NCBI GenBank assembly: GCA_002163245.1
Contig: MAAL01000033.1
Span: forward strand, 1-57,244
Direction of reading: 5' to 3'
DNA from: Gammaproteobacteria bacterium 42_54_T18
Lineage (GTDB): Bacteria > Pseudomonadota > Gammaproteobacteria > Pseudomonadales > Ketobacteraceae
DNA length: 57,244 nt
Shown here: positions 17,556 through 27,945 of the stretch, one piece after another
Position numbering within the stretch: position 1 is the stretch's first letter
Layout of the letters: every line of letters starts with the position of its first letter
Translations under genes and position numbers: made by a program
Notes under the pieces: generated by a model
Told to the model about the DNA's origin: nothing
Databases searched by the model: none
The model's input: only the letters and a program-made list of their open reading frames with translations

Positions 17556-18758
17556 TTAATACCCTAATGTATTTATTAGAGGGAAATCTTCCATTGCTCT
17601 CATGCCAAGGTTGTAAATCCAACGAGGTTGATCGAGAACCAACTCGCTGTGCTTAAGTTGTTTACACAGAGTCAGCAGTGCGAGTTTTGCTTCTAGTCGA
17701 GCTAGTGCTGCACCGGAACAGAAGTGAGTACCGTGGCCAAAGGCCAAGTGGCGAGACGCTGGGCGTTGAATATCGAATGTATTGGGGTTATCAATTAAAG
17801 CCCCGTCACGATTGGCTGCACCGATTAATAATAGCGCCCTTCTTCCTGGTTGAAGTATTTCGTCTCCAACGGCTATTGGTTCTTTTAGTAGTCGTCCCAT
17901 GCGTTGAACAGGGCTTTCAAAGCGTAAGCATTCCTCAATTGCACTCCCAATTAACTCAGGGTTAGCCCTTAACATCGCTAATTGCTCTGGGTGACGTAAC
18001 AATGTTAACCAGGCGTTGCCAATCAAATTGGTGGTTGTTTCATGGCCTGCAAAAATCAGTAGTATACAGTTGGCGATAAGGTGCTCATCGGTAAATGATG
18101 GTTGTTGCTCTTGAAGCAAGATCATCTGCGACATAACATTATTTTTGGGTGATAGCCTTTGCTGCTTTAACAACGTGTAGAAATAGTCTTTTGCTGCGAG
18201 GATGTCTTGCTGGGCTTTGGCGACTAATGAAAGGTCCGTTTTCGACCCTAAGAATTGTGCAATGGTACGAGACCACGCTTTAATCTGATCTCGATCCTCC
18301 ACAGGGACACCAAGAATGTGTGAAATAACGATGGCTGGTAGTGGATAAGCCAAGTCTGCGATTAGGTCACATTCACCATCAAGGCCATCCATTAGTTCGT
18401 CTACAATCAACTGAATATCTGTCTCCATAGCGGATATAACTTTGCTTGAGAGTGATTGGTTGATGAGTTTTCGAACTGGGGTATGCATGGGTGGGTCTTG
18501 AAATAACAACCATTTGGATAATGTTGATGTTAACGGTTCTACTGCCTGACGTTGGGCCTCGCTTAATCCCGCTACCATTGGTTTAACGCGATCCGAGGAA
18601 GCACGAGGATCCAGAAACAAGGCTTTCACATAAGTTAAGTGAGAGACATAATAAAACTCTCGCTCTTCACACCAATAAATTGGAGCCTCTTTTAATAAAC
18701 GTTTATATGTTGGGTAGGGGTTAGCAACAAACTCAGGGGAGCTAAGGTCAAACGACAA
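17556..18758 (-). CDS. cytochrome P450 (bacterial class I type)
   Basis: 400 residues from a TTG at 18758. Clear landmarks are NPYPTYKRL, the I-helix AGHETTTNLIGN, the ExxR motif in EECLR, and the heme loop FGHGTHFCSGAALARLE with the thiolate cysteine. It would hydroxylate a lipid or terpenoid using electrons from a ferredoxin such as that at 49556. The start is uncertain. In-frame codons extend upstream to an ATC at 18782 that sits seven bases after AAAAGGA, while no ribosome site precedes the TTG. Translation may therefore begin at ATC (408 residues). It faces the glycoside-hydrolase remnant and the lipid operon. Confidence 0.88.
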   Translation of the reverse strand: MSFDLSSPEFVANPYPTYKRLLKEAPIYWCEEREFYYVSHLTYVKALFLDPRASSDRVKPMVAGLSEAQRQAVEPLTSTLSKWLLFQDPPMHTPVRKLINQSLSSKVISAMETDIQLIVDELMDGLDGECDLIADLAYPLPAIVISHILGVPVEDRDQIKAWSRTIAQFLGSKTDLSLVAKAQQDILAAKDYFYTLLKQQRLSPKNNVMSQMILLQEQQPSFTDEHLIANCILLIFAGHETTTNLIGNAWLTLLRHPEQLAMLRANPELIGSAIEECLRFESPVQRMGRLLKEPIAVGDEILQPGRRALLLIGAANRDGALIDNPNTFDIQRPASRHLAFGHGTHFCSGAALARLEAKLALLTLCKQLKHSELVLDQPRWIYNLGMRAMEDFPLINTLGY

Positions 18759-19027
18759 ATCAAGTGTTGAAGTGGAAGTGATAGCAAGGTCCTTTTATCT
18801 TTAGGTGTACAGAAACAACGAAGGGAATGACATCTTTATACCGTTTCGTTTGATGTTCCTGTTCAGTTTTTCGTTACTATATTTGGTTCGACCTTTAATG
18901 TGTAATCTTTTAGGTTTTTTATTATTCGGGGAAATTTTAAAGCGGGATTGCTATGTCAGGGGTTATACAGAGAAGGGGTAGCGGAGAGGGGTAGGATTGT
19001 AATAAATACCAAAAACTGGTGTAAAAA

Positions 19028-21160
19028 TCATCGAGACATCACGACGCGGCGCCCTGTTTTCAAATCGATCGCAATAAGGCCCAATTCATTATCCATAACG
19101 TAGGCTTGGTTGTTCTCGTTATCCAGTGCAATTTTCCCAGGAACATCTAGTATGTTACTCGCATCTGGAATGGTACTGTTGGAAACGAACGTTTGAGCTG
19201 TGGTCGTAAGGTCGATTGCCATCAACGCATCTAAACCGGGAACGGTTAATAGTACTCGATTGTTCGCACTGTCTAGCGTTATACCTGCTGGCTTTTCATA
19301 CACAGTGGGTGTTGAAAATTCCCAAAATAAATTACGCTCACCAGTAGTTAAATCAACGGTTAAAATTGCATCGTTGGTTTCATCCACCACAAATGCTCGG
19401 TTGTTCGCGGTATCTATTGTAATGGCGTTAATAATGTTACCGAATGGTGTATTGGCATTCGGGGTGCTGTTGTCGGATAAAATGGTACGAGCACCAGTGG
19501 TTAGGTTGATTCCATAAACAACGGGCTGATCACTTGCTACAAGCAACGCTCTGTTGTTAGCGCTGTCTATAGCAATGTCTTCTAAGTTTTTGAACGGGGT
19601 GTCTGTATTGGGAGTATTATTGTTCGATAAGATGGTACGTTCGCCAGTTTTTAAATCCATGGTTTGAACGGAGGTACGTGAAGCGCTACGTTCTAATACT
19701 AAGGCTCGTTGATTGGCTTCGTCCATGATCACGCTATTGACCACGGCTAGATATGTAGGGCTAGTGGCAGAGATTCCGGTGTTGTCTGATACAACGGAAC
19801 GTTTGCCGGTTTTCCTATCCACTGCGATAATGGAATTCGAACCATCATCGGAAACCAATAATCGGTTGTTGTCTTTATCCAGTGCAACGCCACCAAAGTA
19901 AGCACCAAATGAATTATCAAACCCTAATAAACTGTGGGAAATGATTTGATTTTTACCGGTTCCTAAATCAATCGCTACTACAGCATCAAGGACTGTGTCA
20001 GGTATCAATACGCGATTGTTGTCAGCATCCAAGATGATATCTCGCACATAAGTAAATACCTCAGCAGAACCGGCAGCACTTATAAGAGAATGTTCCCCAG
20101 TGGTTAGATCCATAGCAATCACGACTTTCTGGTTGTGATCGATAATCAACGCACGATCATTGGCAGCGTCAACGGCAATGCCTTGAGGGTAACTGAAGCT
20201 GGTGTCAGGCGTTGAGCCATTAAAATCAGAAAATTGGCTACGTACACCCGTGCTAAGGTTAACGGCAACAATATTCTTGTTTAGGAGGTCAACAACTAAC
20301 GCTCGATTTCGGCTCGTGTCGAGTGCGATTGAATAGATATGGCCAAATGGGTTGTCTGCATTGGGTGTGTTGTTATTTGACAGTACTGTTCGTTGACCCG
20401 TGGTTAAATTAACGGCGACCACGGCGTCTGAACCTGTATCTGCGACTAAGGCGCGGTTGGTAGCGTTATCAATTACGATGTCTGCTGGTGAGATCAATCG
20501 ATTAGTGCCATCAGGGATTGATGCGTTGCTTAGTACAGTACGAGCACCCGTCGATAAATTCACGGCTATAACGGCATAATTATGTTGGTCTAACACCAAT
20601 GCGCGGTTATTGGGAGTGTCTATTGCGATGCTAATAGGGCGGTTTAAGGGGTTAACACTATCAGGCACGCTGGGGCTGGATAATATACTTTGATCTCCGG
20701 TGGTGAGGTCCACGGCGATGATGGCGTCTAAATCAGTATCTACCAAGAGCATTCGATTATTGACACTATCTAATGCGCCTATAGCAGCATCGACAAGAAA
20801 GGTGTTAACACGCTCAATCTGCACGGAGGCGGAGGATGAATTTGTTTTACCACTGGTATCAACGGTTTCTACTGTTAGCTTATTAATGCCCGTTGCTAAG
20901 GAAACGGAAACCTCCCAGTTTACCCATCCATTGACACTGCTGGCGTTTGTTCCATTTACGCTGATTGCTGTGGTTTTGTCGGGATCTACCGTGGTTCCGC
21001 GTACGATGACAGTGTCACCATTAGTGGCTGATATGATAGGAGGATAAGTAATGTCAACGGGAGATTTGCACCCTGCCAGGCTTATTGTGGCTAAGAGTGA
21101 AAGGGTGAGTATTTTTGTTACTTTTCTGGAGCGTGAAAAATGCCGGTTTTTTATGATCAT
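19028..21160 (-). CDS. repeat lipoprotein with twelve beta-propeller-like units
   Basis: 710 residues. A basic N-terminus and hydrophobic stretch end in the lipobox LAGC, so it is a lipoprotein. Residues about 40-115 form an Ig-like domain (TVIVRGTTVDPD...INKLTVETVDTSG). From about 125 to the end run twelve units of about 50 residues, each built on NNRALVVD-x4-AIVAVDLTTGxRTVLSN...IAIDxA. This fits a multi-bladed propeller of the NHL/SMP-30-like kind. No catalytic residues stand out; binding of protein or carbohydrate at the cell surface is a guess. It is flanked by long AT-rich gaps and is probably monocistronic. Confidence 0.8.
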   Translation of the reverse strand: MIIKNRHFSRSRKVTKILTLSLLATISLAGCKSPVDITYPPIISATNGDTVIVRGTTVDPDKTTAISVNGTNASSVNGWVNWEVSVSLATGINKLTVETVDTSGKTNSSSASVQIERVNTFLVDAAIGALDSVNNRMLLVDTDLDAIIAVDLTTGDQSILSSPSVPDSVNPLNRPISIAIDTPNNRALVLDQHNYAVIAVNLSTGARTVLSNASIPDGTNRLISPADIVIDNATNRALVADTGSDAVVAVNLTTGQRTVLSNNNTPNADNPFGHIYSIALDTSRNRALVVDLLNKNIVAVNLSTGVRSQFSDFNGSTPDTSFSYPQGIAVDAANDRALIIDHNQKVVIAMDLTTGEHSLISAAGSAEVFTYVRDIILDADNNRVLIPDTVLDAVVAIDLGTGKNQIISHSLLGFDNSFGAYFGGVALDKDNNRLLVSDDGSNSIIAVDRKTGKRSVVSDNTGISATSPTYLAVVNSVIMDEANQRALVLERSASRTSVQTMDLKTGERTILSNNNTPNTDTPFKNLEDIAIDSANNRALLVASDQPVVYGINLTTGARTILSDNSTPNANTPFGNIINAITIDTANNRAFVVDETNDAILTVDLTTGERNLFWEFSTPTVYEKPAGITLDSANNRVLLTVPGLDALMAIDLTTTAQTFVSNSTIPDASNILDVPGKIALDNENNQAYVMDNELGLIAIDLKTGRRVVMSR

Positions 21161-21606
21161 TTTTGTTCTCTATAAGTCAGCAGCATAAGGCTAGGTTGGA
21201 GTATTGTTATTGTGTGGGGTTATACTGGTATCATGATAATGGTACCAAAGTGCCAGTTGGTGCGTTGAGAATTGCGTTGGGTTTATTGTGTGAAAAAGTC
21301 ACAAAATCAATTGTTGACTTGGTAGGCTGCATTCAAAATGAGGTTTGATTATTTTTACGACATGGCGGGTGTTATTTAGTTAAGTGTATGATTGTTTTGT
21401 TATAAAAGGATTCTGTTTAAAATGATATATGCTTAATAAGAAGTAAATATCTAAAGAAATAAAATTATCTTTTTGATTTCATTGTATATTTAATATTCTC
21501 CAATTTTCGATGGTCTATTATAAACATATAAATTTGATGAGATATTTTGACGATGTGGATATATGACATACTCTAAAGAGAGACTTTCTTTATAGGGCAT
21601 TTGATC
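21161..21606. other. 446-bp non-coding gap
   Basis: AT-rich spacer between the propeller lipoprotein and the heme-sensor gene. It contains an inverted repeat TGTGA-N5-TCACA at 21289-21303, one base shorter than a canonical CRP site. I see no convincing gene or RNA. Confidence 0.4.
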
Positions 21607-22346
21607 ATGAAGGCAATGACACGATTTTTTTTGTTATTTTTCATAATTACTACTGCAAGTACTATTTCAACACCTATCGCTATCGCGGATGAAAAAGAAG
21701 TGCTGAGCAAAGAGTTGAGTACACTTTTTCGCTCCGCTCGAAAAGTGATATCGGTGAATCAAAAACATATCAATGATTCCTCCCTTGGAGACAAAGGGTT
21801 GTCTGCAAAGGCTGTTATTGCAAAAGCTAAAGCTAATTACAAAGCAGCTACTGGAGCGGACTTAGATCTGGCGACAAATGCGAAAGCAAAACAAGCCATG
21901 CTTAACGCTGTGATGGATGTGATGGATGAAGCCCAAGAGCTAATCAACGAAAAAGGCGCGGGGTTTAAAGGTTTTCTACCAGCAATATTTGCCCGTCAAG
22001 TAGCGACAAAATTCACTAGCAACATGGACGGTAAGATGAAGATAAAGCTTACCGCTCCTAAGAAATATGTGCGTAATCGGGCCAATAGACCTGACAAATG
22101 GGAACATAAAACCATTGAATCAAAATTCAAATTGCCATCTTATGAGAAGGGAAAACCCTTCTTCGAAAACACAACAGTGAAGGGTAAGCCTGCCTATCGA
22201 TATATATATTGCCGGAATACTATTCCAAGTCTTGTTTAGGGTGTCATGGAACGCCGAAAGGTGACATCGATATTACCGGAGGCAAAAAAGAGGGAGGAGT
22301 GTTAGGAGAGCTTGGGGGAGCGATCAGTCTATCAATATTTGAGTGA
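21607..22346 (+). pseudogene. frameshifted Tll0287/DUF3365-like c-type heme sensor protein
   Basis: The first frame from ATG 21607 encodes a signal peptide (cleaved near IAIA) and about 190 residues ending KGKPAYRYIY, then a premature TAG at 22237. The continuation is in another frame: LPEYYSKSCLGCHGTPKG, then DIDITGGKKEGG and [11 protein letters not shown], ending in TGA at 22346. This restores the CxxCH heme site and family C-terminus of Tll0287-like single-domain periplasmic sensors. The switch falls in ATATATATAT (22200-22209); removing one AT unit would repair the gene. It may be a broken gene, a slippage-switchable gene or a sequencing error. The next gene is a chemotaxis receptor, suggesting a heme-sensor/receptor pair. 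Confidence 0.72.
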
Positions 22347-22360
22347 TCATCGAGGGATAC

Positions 22361-24082
22361 ATGAAAAAAATATCGCTTACGATTGCTAACAAAATCAAGG
22401 TTGCCAGTATCTGCTTTGCAGCCTTGGTGACGTTTGCCCTTTTGTATCTCACTATTTCTATCGAAACTAACTCTGATATTAGTGTTCAGCAACAACAATT
22501 GGTGAATAGCCAAATAAGCACCATTGATGATCAATCAGTTTCTATTGAGAAACAAACGGCAAGCCTTCTACAATTAAAGTTGATCAATGACATCAACACG
22601 CAATTTTCAGAAATGCGGTTTTGGCTATACGATCTTGCCGTTAGTTGGTTAAATGAATCTGAAACTAACGCGGAAGAGGCCAACGAAAAATATCAAGAAC
22701 TACTAAATAAACTGGATAGTAGTAACCCTGAAATAGCGCAAAAGGTTCGGTCTTCTAGTGAAAATTTTTATGACAAGATGATTGAGGCGGTTGATGCTTA
22801 CGTGGAAGACAATAGAGTGTTGGGGAATTCTCTGGTTTCAAAGGCCCGATCATCAGCGCTAGCGGTTGACTCTGAACTCAGTATATTACTAATCAACGCC
22901 CAAGAATCGGTCAATGCCGCTAATGCCGAAGTCGACACAGCCGGGCAGAAGGTTGCCCAGTCAGCTAATGATGTTAATGCATCTGCAGGTCAAATCGTCA
23001 GCAACAATTCGACACTAACACTAGCAGCGATTACTGCCTTATTCGCGGTGATTATATCAAGCATCATCTTTTGCCTTTCCCTGTTAAAAACAATCATTCC
23101 GCCAATCGAACAACTAAGAAACACTCTTTTATCGATAGAGTCTGATGCTGATTTAACATTGCGTGCATCAATTACAAGCAATGATGAGTTAGGTATCACA
23201 AGCAATGCGTTAAATAATATGCTCGATAAGTTCCAGAGTACGATCGAAAAGTTAGCGAATGTTTCATTGCAACTACAACAGGCAGCAACGCGGACGTCTG
23301 AAGTGATGCAAAAAACCAATCAAGATGTTAACGCTCAACAGGGCGCAACTGACCAGGTGGCGGCAGCTATTAACGAAATGTCGCACACAGTACAAGAGGT
23401 CGCGGAAAACACTGCTCATGCCACCAACTCAGCAAATATTGCTAATGATTCGGCACAACGAGGTTATGGCATTGTTATTGAAACTATCAATATTATGGAG
23501 AAGCTTGCCAGCAAAATGGATGAAGCAAGCGACGTTATTTCAGGTGTTTCTCAAGAAAGTAGCAGTATTGGCGGGGTACTGGATGTTATTCGTGGCATTT
23601 CAGAACAAACCAATCTGCTCGCACTTAACGCCGCAATAGAAGCTGCGCGAGCGGGTGATGCTGGTAGAGGTTTTGCTGTTGTTGCGGACGAAGTCAGAAC
23701 ATTGGCTCAGCGCACTCATGAATCAACAGCAGAAATTCAATCGGTCATTGAGCGTTTGCAAAATGGTGCTAGTGCCGCCGTGGAGACCATTGATGATGGC
23801 CAGACAATCACTAAAGCAGCCTTGGGGCAAGCGGAGAGTGCAGGTAATGCGTTAAAAGAAATAACCCAGTCAGTTTCAGATATCTCCGACGTTAATTTTC
23901 AAATTGCCAGCGCCGCTGAAGAGCAAAGCGCTGCAACGGATGAGATTAATCGAAATGTACATGACATAAGCCAAATTGCCGAGCAAACAACAAACGCCGT
24001 TGAAAGCACAGTAGGCGCCTGTAATGATCAACGAGATCTTTCAACACAACTAGAAAAACTCGTCCAACAATTTAAGATCTAG
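22361..24082 (+). CDS. methyl-accepting chemotaxis protein
   Basis: 573 residues; ATG 22361 is preceded by GAGGGA, better than the in-frame GTG at 22343. Transmembrane helix 1 (about 10-30) and helix 2 (about 216-240) bracket a helical periplasmic domain of about 180 residues. A HAMP domain and the receptor signalling hairpin follow, with the conserved tip [19 protein letters not shown] and [18 protein letters not shown]. It relays periplasmic signals to CheA/CheW. It starts 15 bases after the restored end of the heme-sensor gene, so the two are likely one transcript. Confidence 0.92.
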   Translation: MKKISLTIANKIKVASICFAALVTFALLYLTISIETNSDISVQQQQLVNSQISTIDDQSVSIEKQTASLLQLKLINDINTQFSEMRFWLYDLAVSWLNESETNAEEANEKYQELLNKLDSSNPEIAQKVRSSSENFYDKMIEAVDAYVEDNRVLGNSLVSKARSSALAVDSELSILLINAQESVNAANAEVDTAGQKVAQSANDVNASAGQIVSNNSTLTLAAITALFAVIISSIIFCLSLLKTIIPPIEQLRNTLLSIESDADLTLRASITSNDELGITSNALNNMLDKFQSTIEKLANVSLQLQQAATRTSEVMQKTNQDVNAQQGATDQVAAAINEMSHTVQEVAENTAHATNSANIANDSAQRGYGIVIETINIMEKLASKMDEASDVISGVSQESSSIGGVLDVIRGISEQTNLLALNAAIEAARAGDAGRGFAVVADEVRTLAQRTHESTAEIQSVIERLQNGASAAVETIDDGQTITKAALGQAESAGNALKEITQSVSDISDVNFQIASAAEEQSAATDEINRNVHDISQIAEQTTNAVESTVGACNDQRDLSTQLEKLVQQFKI

Positions 24083-24363
24083 CCCCCTCCAGCGACTTAG
24101 TGTAGATAGCGCGCCAACAATTTACACTACAATCAACTGAGTATTCCAAGCAAATATTTTTTAAGTCTATCTTTGTGTTCCTTGATTCGCCTTTCGGGCT
24201 AAACTCGGTTAGGATTCTTGCCTGAATTTACAGGTAATTGGCATGAAGGGAGCGTTTTCTGAGATTTCGGCCAATTACGCAATCTATTTTTGTTGATAGG
24301 ATTTACCTCATTTCACTGTATTTACCAATTTTGAATCCTTTTGATTAATGGCATTTAGGTATT

Positions 24364-25209
24364 ATGACTGACAACTCACTTAATCTTCACTTTGACGACT
24401 TTATTCCGCCTTCTGCTGAATGGTTGGATCGTCAAATGGCTTTTCGAAAACTCTACTTTAAACCCGTTTACTCTGGATTCGAAAACATTAACCCTGATAG
24501 ACCTTCGCTGTTTGTTGGTAATCATGCTATTTACGGAATGGTAGATTCTCCGTTAGTTTTTAATGGTATTTATCAAAATACAGGTATATTTGTAAGAACC
24601 TTAGGCGATCATTTTCACTACAAGATTCCTGTTTGGGGAAAGGCACTTATTAAATTTGGATCAGTACCTGGAACGCCTGAAAATTGTGAGAAGTTAATGA
24701 AAGTAGGGCAGCATGTAATGGTATTTCCAGGTGGCGGTCGGGAGGTTGCAAAAAGATCGGGTGAGGAGCATAAACTTTTTTGGAAACAGAGAACCGGCTT
24801 CGCTAAGATGGCGATGAAGTATGGTTATGACATTATTCCCTTTGGCTCGGTTGGTTGTGATGATGCGTTTAAAATTATTTACGATGCTAATCAATTTTCT
24901 GAGTCTTGGTTGGGAAAGAAGCTGCTGAAGAACAAGAAATTTAATGACCTCTCTCGTAATGGTGATATGTTTATGCCTATCTCTAGAGGTATTGGTTTAA
25001 CGTCAATACCAAAACCTGAAAAATTTCATATCGGGTTTGGAAAACCAATATCAACTGAAGATTATATTGATCAGTACGAAAATAAAGACGCTCAGTGGGA
25101 GGTTCGAGAAAAAGTGGCAGATTCTATCAATACTTTGATAGCCGATTTAAAAATTGAAAAAGCCGCCGATACAGATAAGGGTTGGTTACGAAAACAGCTA
25201 ACACGTTGA
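24364..25209 (+). CDS. lysophospholipid acyltransferase-like protein (MGAT/DAGAT-like branch)
   Basis: 281 residues with no obvious membrane helix. The acyltransferase motifs are the variant found in the DAGAT/hemolysin-related branch: NHAIYGMVD (His and Asp six apart, not four) and FPGGGREVAKRSGE. IIPFGSVG gives a third block. It likely transfers an acyl chain from CoA or ACP to a glycerolipid or other lipid alcohol. It is followed by an esterase gene in the same direction. The substrate is unknown. Confidence 0.75.
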   Translation: MTDNSLNLHFDDFIPPSAEWLDRQMAFRKLYFKPVYSGFENINPDRPSLFVGNHAIYGMVDSPLVFNGIYQNTGIFVRTLGDHFHYKIPVWGKALIKFGSVPGTPENCEKLMKVGQHVMVFPGGGREVAKRSGEEHKLFWKQRTGFAKMAMKYGYDIIPFGSVGCDDAFKIIYDANQFSESWLGKKLLKNKKFNDLSRNGDMFMPISRGIGLTSIPKPEKFHIGFGKPISTEDYIDQYENKDAQWEVREKVADSINTLIADLKIEKAADTDKGWLRKQLTR

Positions 25210-25300
25210 TAAGTTTTTAAAACCACACACATTTTGATACATTTGCATTTTGTGACTGTAAATTTTAGTCTGTTGATAACGATGTTATTAGGTAACGGCT

Positions 25301-26509
25301 ATGGTAGAAATTTACGGTACTTGTGATCCGGCTTTTAGCAAGCTTAAGGATCAGTTTGCGAACCAGATAAAACGCTTTGGGGGCGGTGCGGCTGCTAGTG
25401 TTTATCATCATGGCGAAAAAGTCGTGGATATATGGGGAGGCGTTGCTGGTAATGACCAGCGTCCATGGCAAGAGGACACATTATCACTTGTTTATTCCGC
25501 TACCAAAGCGGTACCGGTTACCTGTCTTCATATCCTTGCTAGTGATGGTTTAGTTGATTATGACAAGCCAGTTGCAACCTATTGGCCTGAGTTTGCACAG
25601 CATGGCAAAGAAAATATTACTATCCGTCAATTAATGTCCCATCAAGCCGGACTTTATCAGATTCTTGGTTTGATTAATCGCCCCAGTGATATTCTTGATT
25701 GGGAAGCAATGGTTGATGCACTTGCTGGAGCTAGGCCTATTCATGAGCCGGGCAAAGCCAATGGGTATCATGCGTTTAATATCGGCTGGTTATTGGGGGC
25801 TTTGATTGAAAAAGTCAGTGGCATGCCTTTCAAGGAGTTTCTTCGTCATCGCTTAACTGAACCTTTAGGGGTTGATGGCCTAGTTATTGGTGTTGATGAT
25901 GAAAAATTCCCACGCCTGGCTGATCAAATGGGAATGCCTTCAATACGTGAATATTCCACAATTCGTAAACGTTATAACGTTCCCCAGTATATTCCCGCTG
26001 GACAACTTCGTCGATTGTTCAGCCGTGGTTTAACCCCTCATCGGTTACGAAATTATTTTGGTGATCCCGAGTTCTATAAGGCTACTATTCCAGCGGTCAA
26101 TGGTACGTTTGATGCCCGAAGCTTAGCAAAATTGTATGCCATGCTTTCAAACGGGGGGGAGTTTGAAAACCATCAATTCCTTACTCCGGAAATAATTGAA
26201 AAAGCGAGAGAGGTGCAAACTCGGCGTTTTGATCGGGTTGTAATTTATCCGTTACATTGGCGTTTAGGATATCACCGAGCAGATGCTGTTATTCGTAACT
26301 ATCCGAATGCCTTTGGGCATTATGGGTTTGGTGGTGCGGGAGGCTGGGCTAATCCGGAGGAAAATTTGGCTTTTGGGTTTGTCCATAATAGCTCTCCGTT
26401 TACGCTGCTAGGTCATATTCGCTGCATTGCCATGACTGGAGCGGTCTACGAGGGGGCTAAGCTCGCGGAGCTTCCTTGGGTATCTGAGGGCGGTCGTCAC
26501 TCACAATAA
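25301..26509 (+). CDS. serine hydrolase of the beta-lactamase/esterase EstB family
   Basis: 402 residues without a signal peptide, so cytoplasmic. The nucleophile motif SxxK appears in YSATKAV, followed by the tyrosine motif GYHAFNIGW and a late HYGFGGAGG block replacing KTG. This pattern is typical of class C-like esterases that cleave short esters or lactones, not antibiotics. The ATG at 25301 has a weak site (AGGTAACGGCT). It lies among lipid-related genes. Confidence 0.83.
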   Translation: MVEIYGTCDPAFSKLKDQFANQIKRFGGGAAASVYHHGEKVVDIWGGVAGNDQRPWQEDTLSLVYSATKAVPVTCLHILASDGLVDYDKPVATYWPEFAQHGKENITIRQLMSHQAGLYQILGLINRPSDILDWEAMVDALAGARPIHEPGKANGYHAFNIGWLLGALIEKVSGMPFKEFLRHRLTEPLGVDGLVIGVDDEKFPRLADQMGMPSIREYSTIRKRYNVPQYIPAGQLRRLFSRGLTPHRLRNYFGDPEFYKATIPAVNGTFDARSLAKLYAMLSNGGEFENHQFLTPEIIEKAREVQTRRFDRVVIYPLHWRLGYHRADAVIRNYPNAFGHYGFGGAGGWANPEENLAFGFVHNSSPFTLLGHIRCIAMTGAVYEGAKLAELPWVSEGGRHSQ

Positions 26510-26609
26510 TGTGTTATATTGTCTCTCCTACTCTTTACCCCCTCTTTCTGGTTGTTAATAGCTTTTAGCTTGAACGGGGGGTTAATTCGTTATAGTCCTG
26601 AGATTCCTA

Positions 26610-27935
26610 ATGACATTTTCTAAACTTAAATTAAGCCCCCCTATTTTAGACGCGGTTACTGAGCTGGGTTACGAAACCCCGACAGCTATTCAGAAAAAAG
26701 CAATTCCAGCGATTTTGTCAGGAAGGGATCTTATTGCTTCCGCACAGACAGGTACGGGAAAAACCGCCAGTTTTGTGTTGCCACTCTTAGAAATGCTAAA
26801 GAGCGACAAACCTAGTGAAGAACGTAAGCGACGAGCCAAACGTCTTCGAGCACTGATTCTTGTGCCTACTCGGGAATTGGCTGTGCAGGTTGAGAACAAT
26901 ATTTGCCAGTATGGGAAATACCTCGATGTAAAATCGATGGCAATGTTCGGTGGTGTTGATTCTGAAGCACAGAAACAGCAGCTTATTGAGGGTATTGATA
27001 TTCTAGTGGCCACTCCTGGTAGGTTGTTGGATATGGCTCATCAACGAGCCTTACATTTTGACGAGTTGAAAGTGTTGGTTTTGGATGAAGCCGATAGAAT
27101 GCTCGATATGGGGTTTATTGGTGACATCAACAAGATTATTGATCGTTTACCTGGGCAAAGGCAGAATCTGTTGTTTTCCGCTACGATGCCGGATGGTGTG
27201 CGATTACTAGCAGATACCGCTATTGAGAATCCTGTTGAAGTATCAATTGCGGATAATAGCGCGACAACACCGCAGATTTCCCAATGGGTAGTCTCTGTAG
27301 ATAAGGATAAAAAATCGACGTTGTTGAGCCATTTGATCAAAGAGCATCAATGGACGCAAGCGCTTGTGTTTATTCGTACAAAACATGGCGCAGCGAAGTT
27401 AGTTAGTCAGCTTGAAAAACGTGGTATCAAAGCGGAGTCGATTCATAGTGGTAGGAGCCAGGCTGTACGCACACAAATACTGGCAGATTTTAAATCAGGT
27501 GAGATTGGAATATTGGTGGCTACAGGCATTGCTTCGCGGGGTATAGATATTGATGAGCTTACTCGTGTGGTGAACTACGATTTGCCTGACGATGCCGATG
27601 ATTATATCCATCGGATTGGTCGTACCGGCCGAGCGGGCGCTTGTGGTGAGGCGGTCTCCTTGGTTTCTATGGATGACTTTAAAAGGCTGTGTGCTATTGA
27701 ACGTCGATTGGATCAGATTATTGATAGACGAAAAATCGAAGGATTTATAACGGTAAAAGAATTACCGGAATCAAATTTGAATTATGCAATGAAAGAGGCT
27801 CCGGTGCGGAAAAAGAAACCGGCGTTAAAGGGGAAGGATAAACCTAACTCTAGTCGTCGTAAAAAAACGTCCGAGAGTTCATCCACCAATACGCCAGATT
27901 CTGAGAATCCGTGGCTTAGAATTAATAAAAAGTAA
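26610..27935 (+). CDS. rhlE: DEAD-box RNA helicase RhlE
   Basis: 441 residues. All helicase motifs are visible: the Q motif (GYETPTAIQ), AQTGTGKT, PTRELA, TPGRLLD, DEAD, SAT, ATGIASRGID and HRIGRTGR. A basic, low-complexity tail (KKKPALKGKDKPNSSRRKK) follows, as in RhlE. It should remodel RNA in ribosome assembly or decay, often at low temperature. The pseudouridine synthase that follows starts about ten bases later, so two RNA-acting genes share a transcript. Confidence 0.9.
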   Translation: MTFSKLKLSPPILDAVTELGYETPTAIQKKAIPAILSGRDLIASAQTGTGKTASFVLPLLEMLKSDKPSEERKRRAKRLRALILVPTRELAVQVENNICQYGKYLDVKSMAMFGGVDSEAQKQQLIEGIDILVATPGRLLDMAHQRALHFDELKVLVLDEADRMLDMGFIGDINKIIDRLPGQRQNLLFSATMPDGVRLLADTAIENPVEVSIADNSATTPQISQWVVSVDKDKKSTLLSHLIKEHQWTQALVFIRTKHGAAKLVSQLEKRGIKAESIHSGRSQAVRTQILADFKSGEIGILVATGIASRGIDIDELTRVVNYDLPDDADDYIHRIGRTGRAGACGEAVSLVSMDDFKRLCAIERRLDQIIDRRKIEGFITVKELPESNLNYAMKEAPVRKKKPALKGKDKPNSSRRKKTSESSSTNTPDSENPWLRINKK

Positions 27936-27945
27936 ATTGACCTCA

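Noticed and set aside
21289-21303. CRP binding site
   Set aside because: The spacer is five bases, not six, and it is far from either start codon, so I list it only as an inverted repeat.
21163-21348. 61-residue ORF after the propeller lipoprotein
   Set aside because: No ribosome site, no recognisable protein pattern; probably chance in AT-rich spacer.
25301-26509. Antibiotic-resistance beta-lactamase
   Set aside because: It has the SxxK fold but lacks a signal peptide and the KTG motif; the pattern is that of EstB-type esterases.
26530-26590. Terminator between the esterase and rhlE
   Set aside because: Short C- and G-runs could pair, but the stem is far apart and has no T tract.
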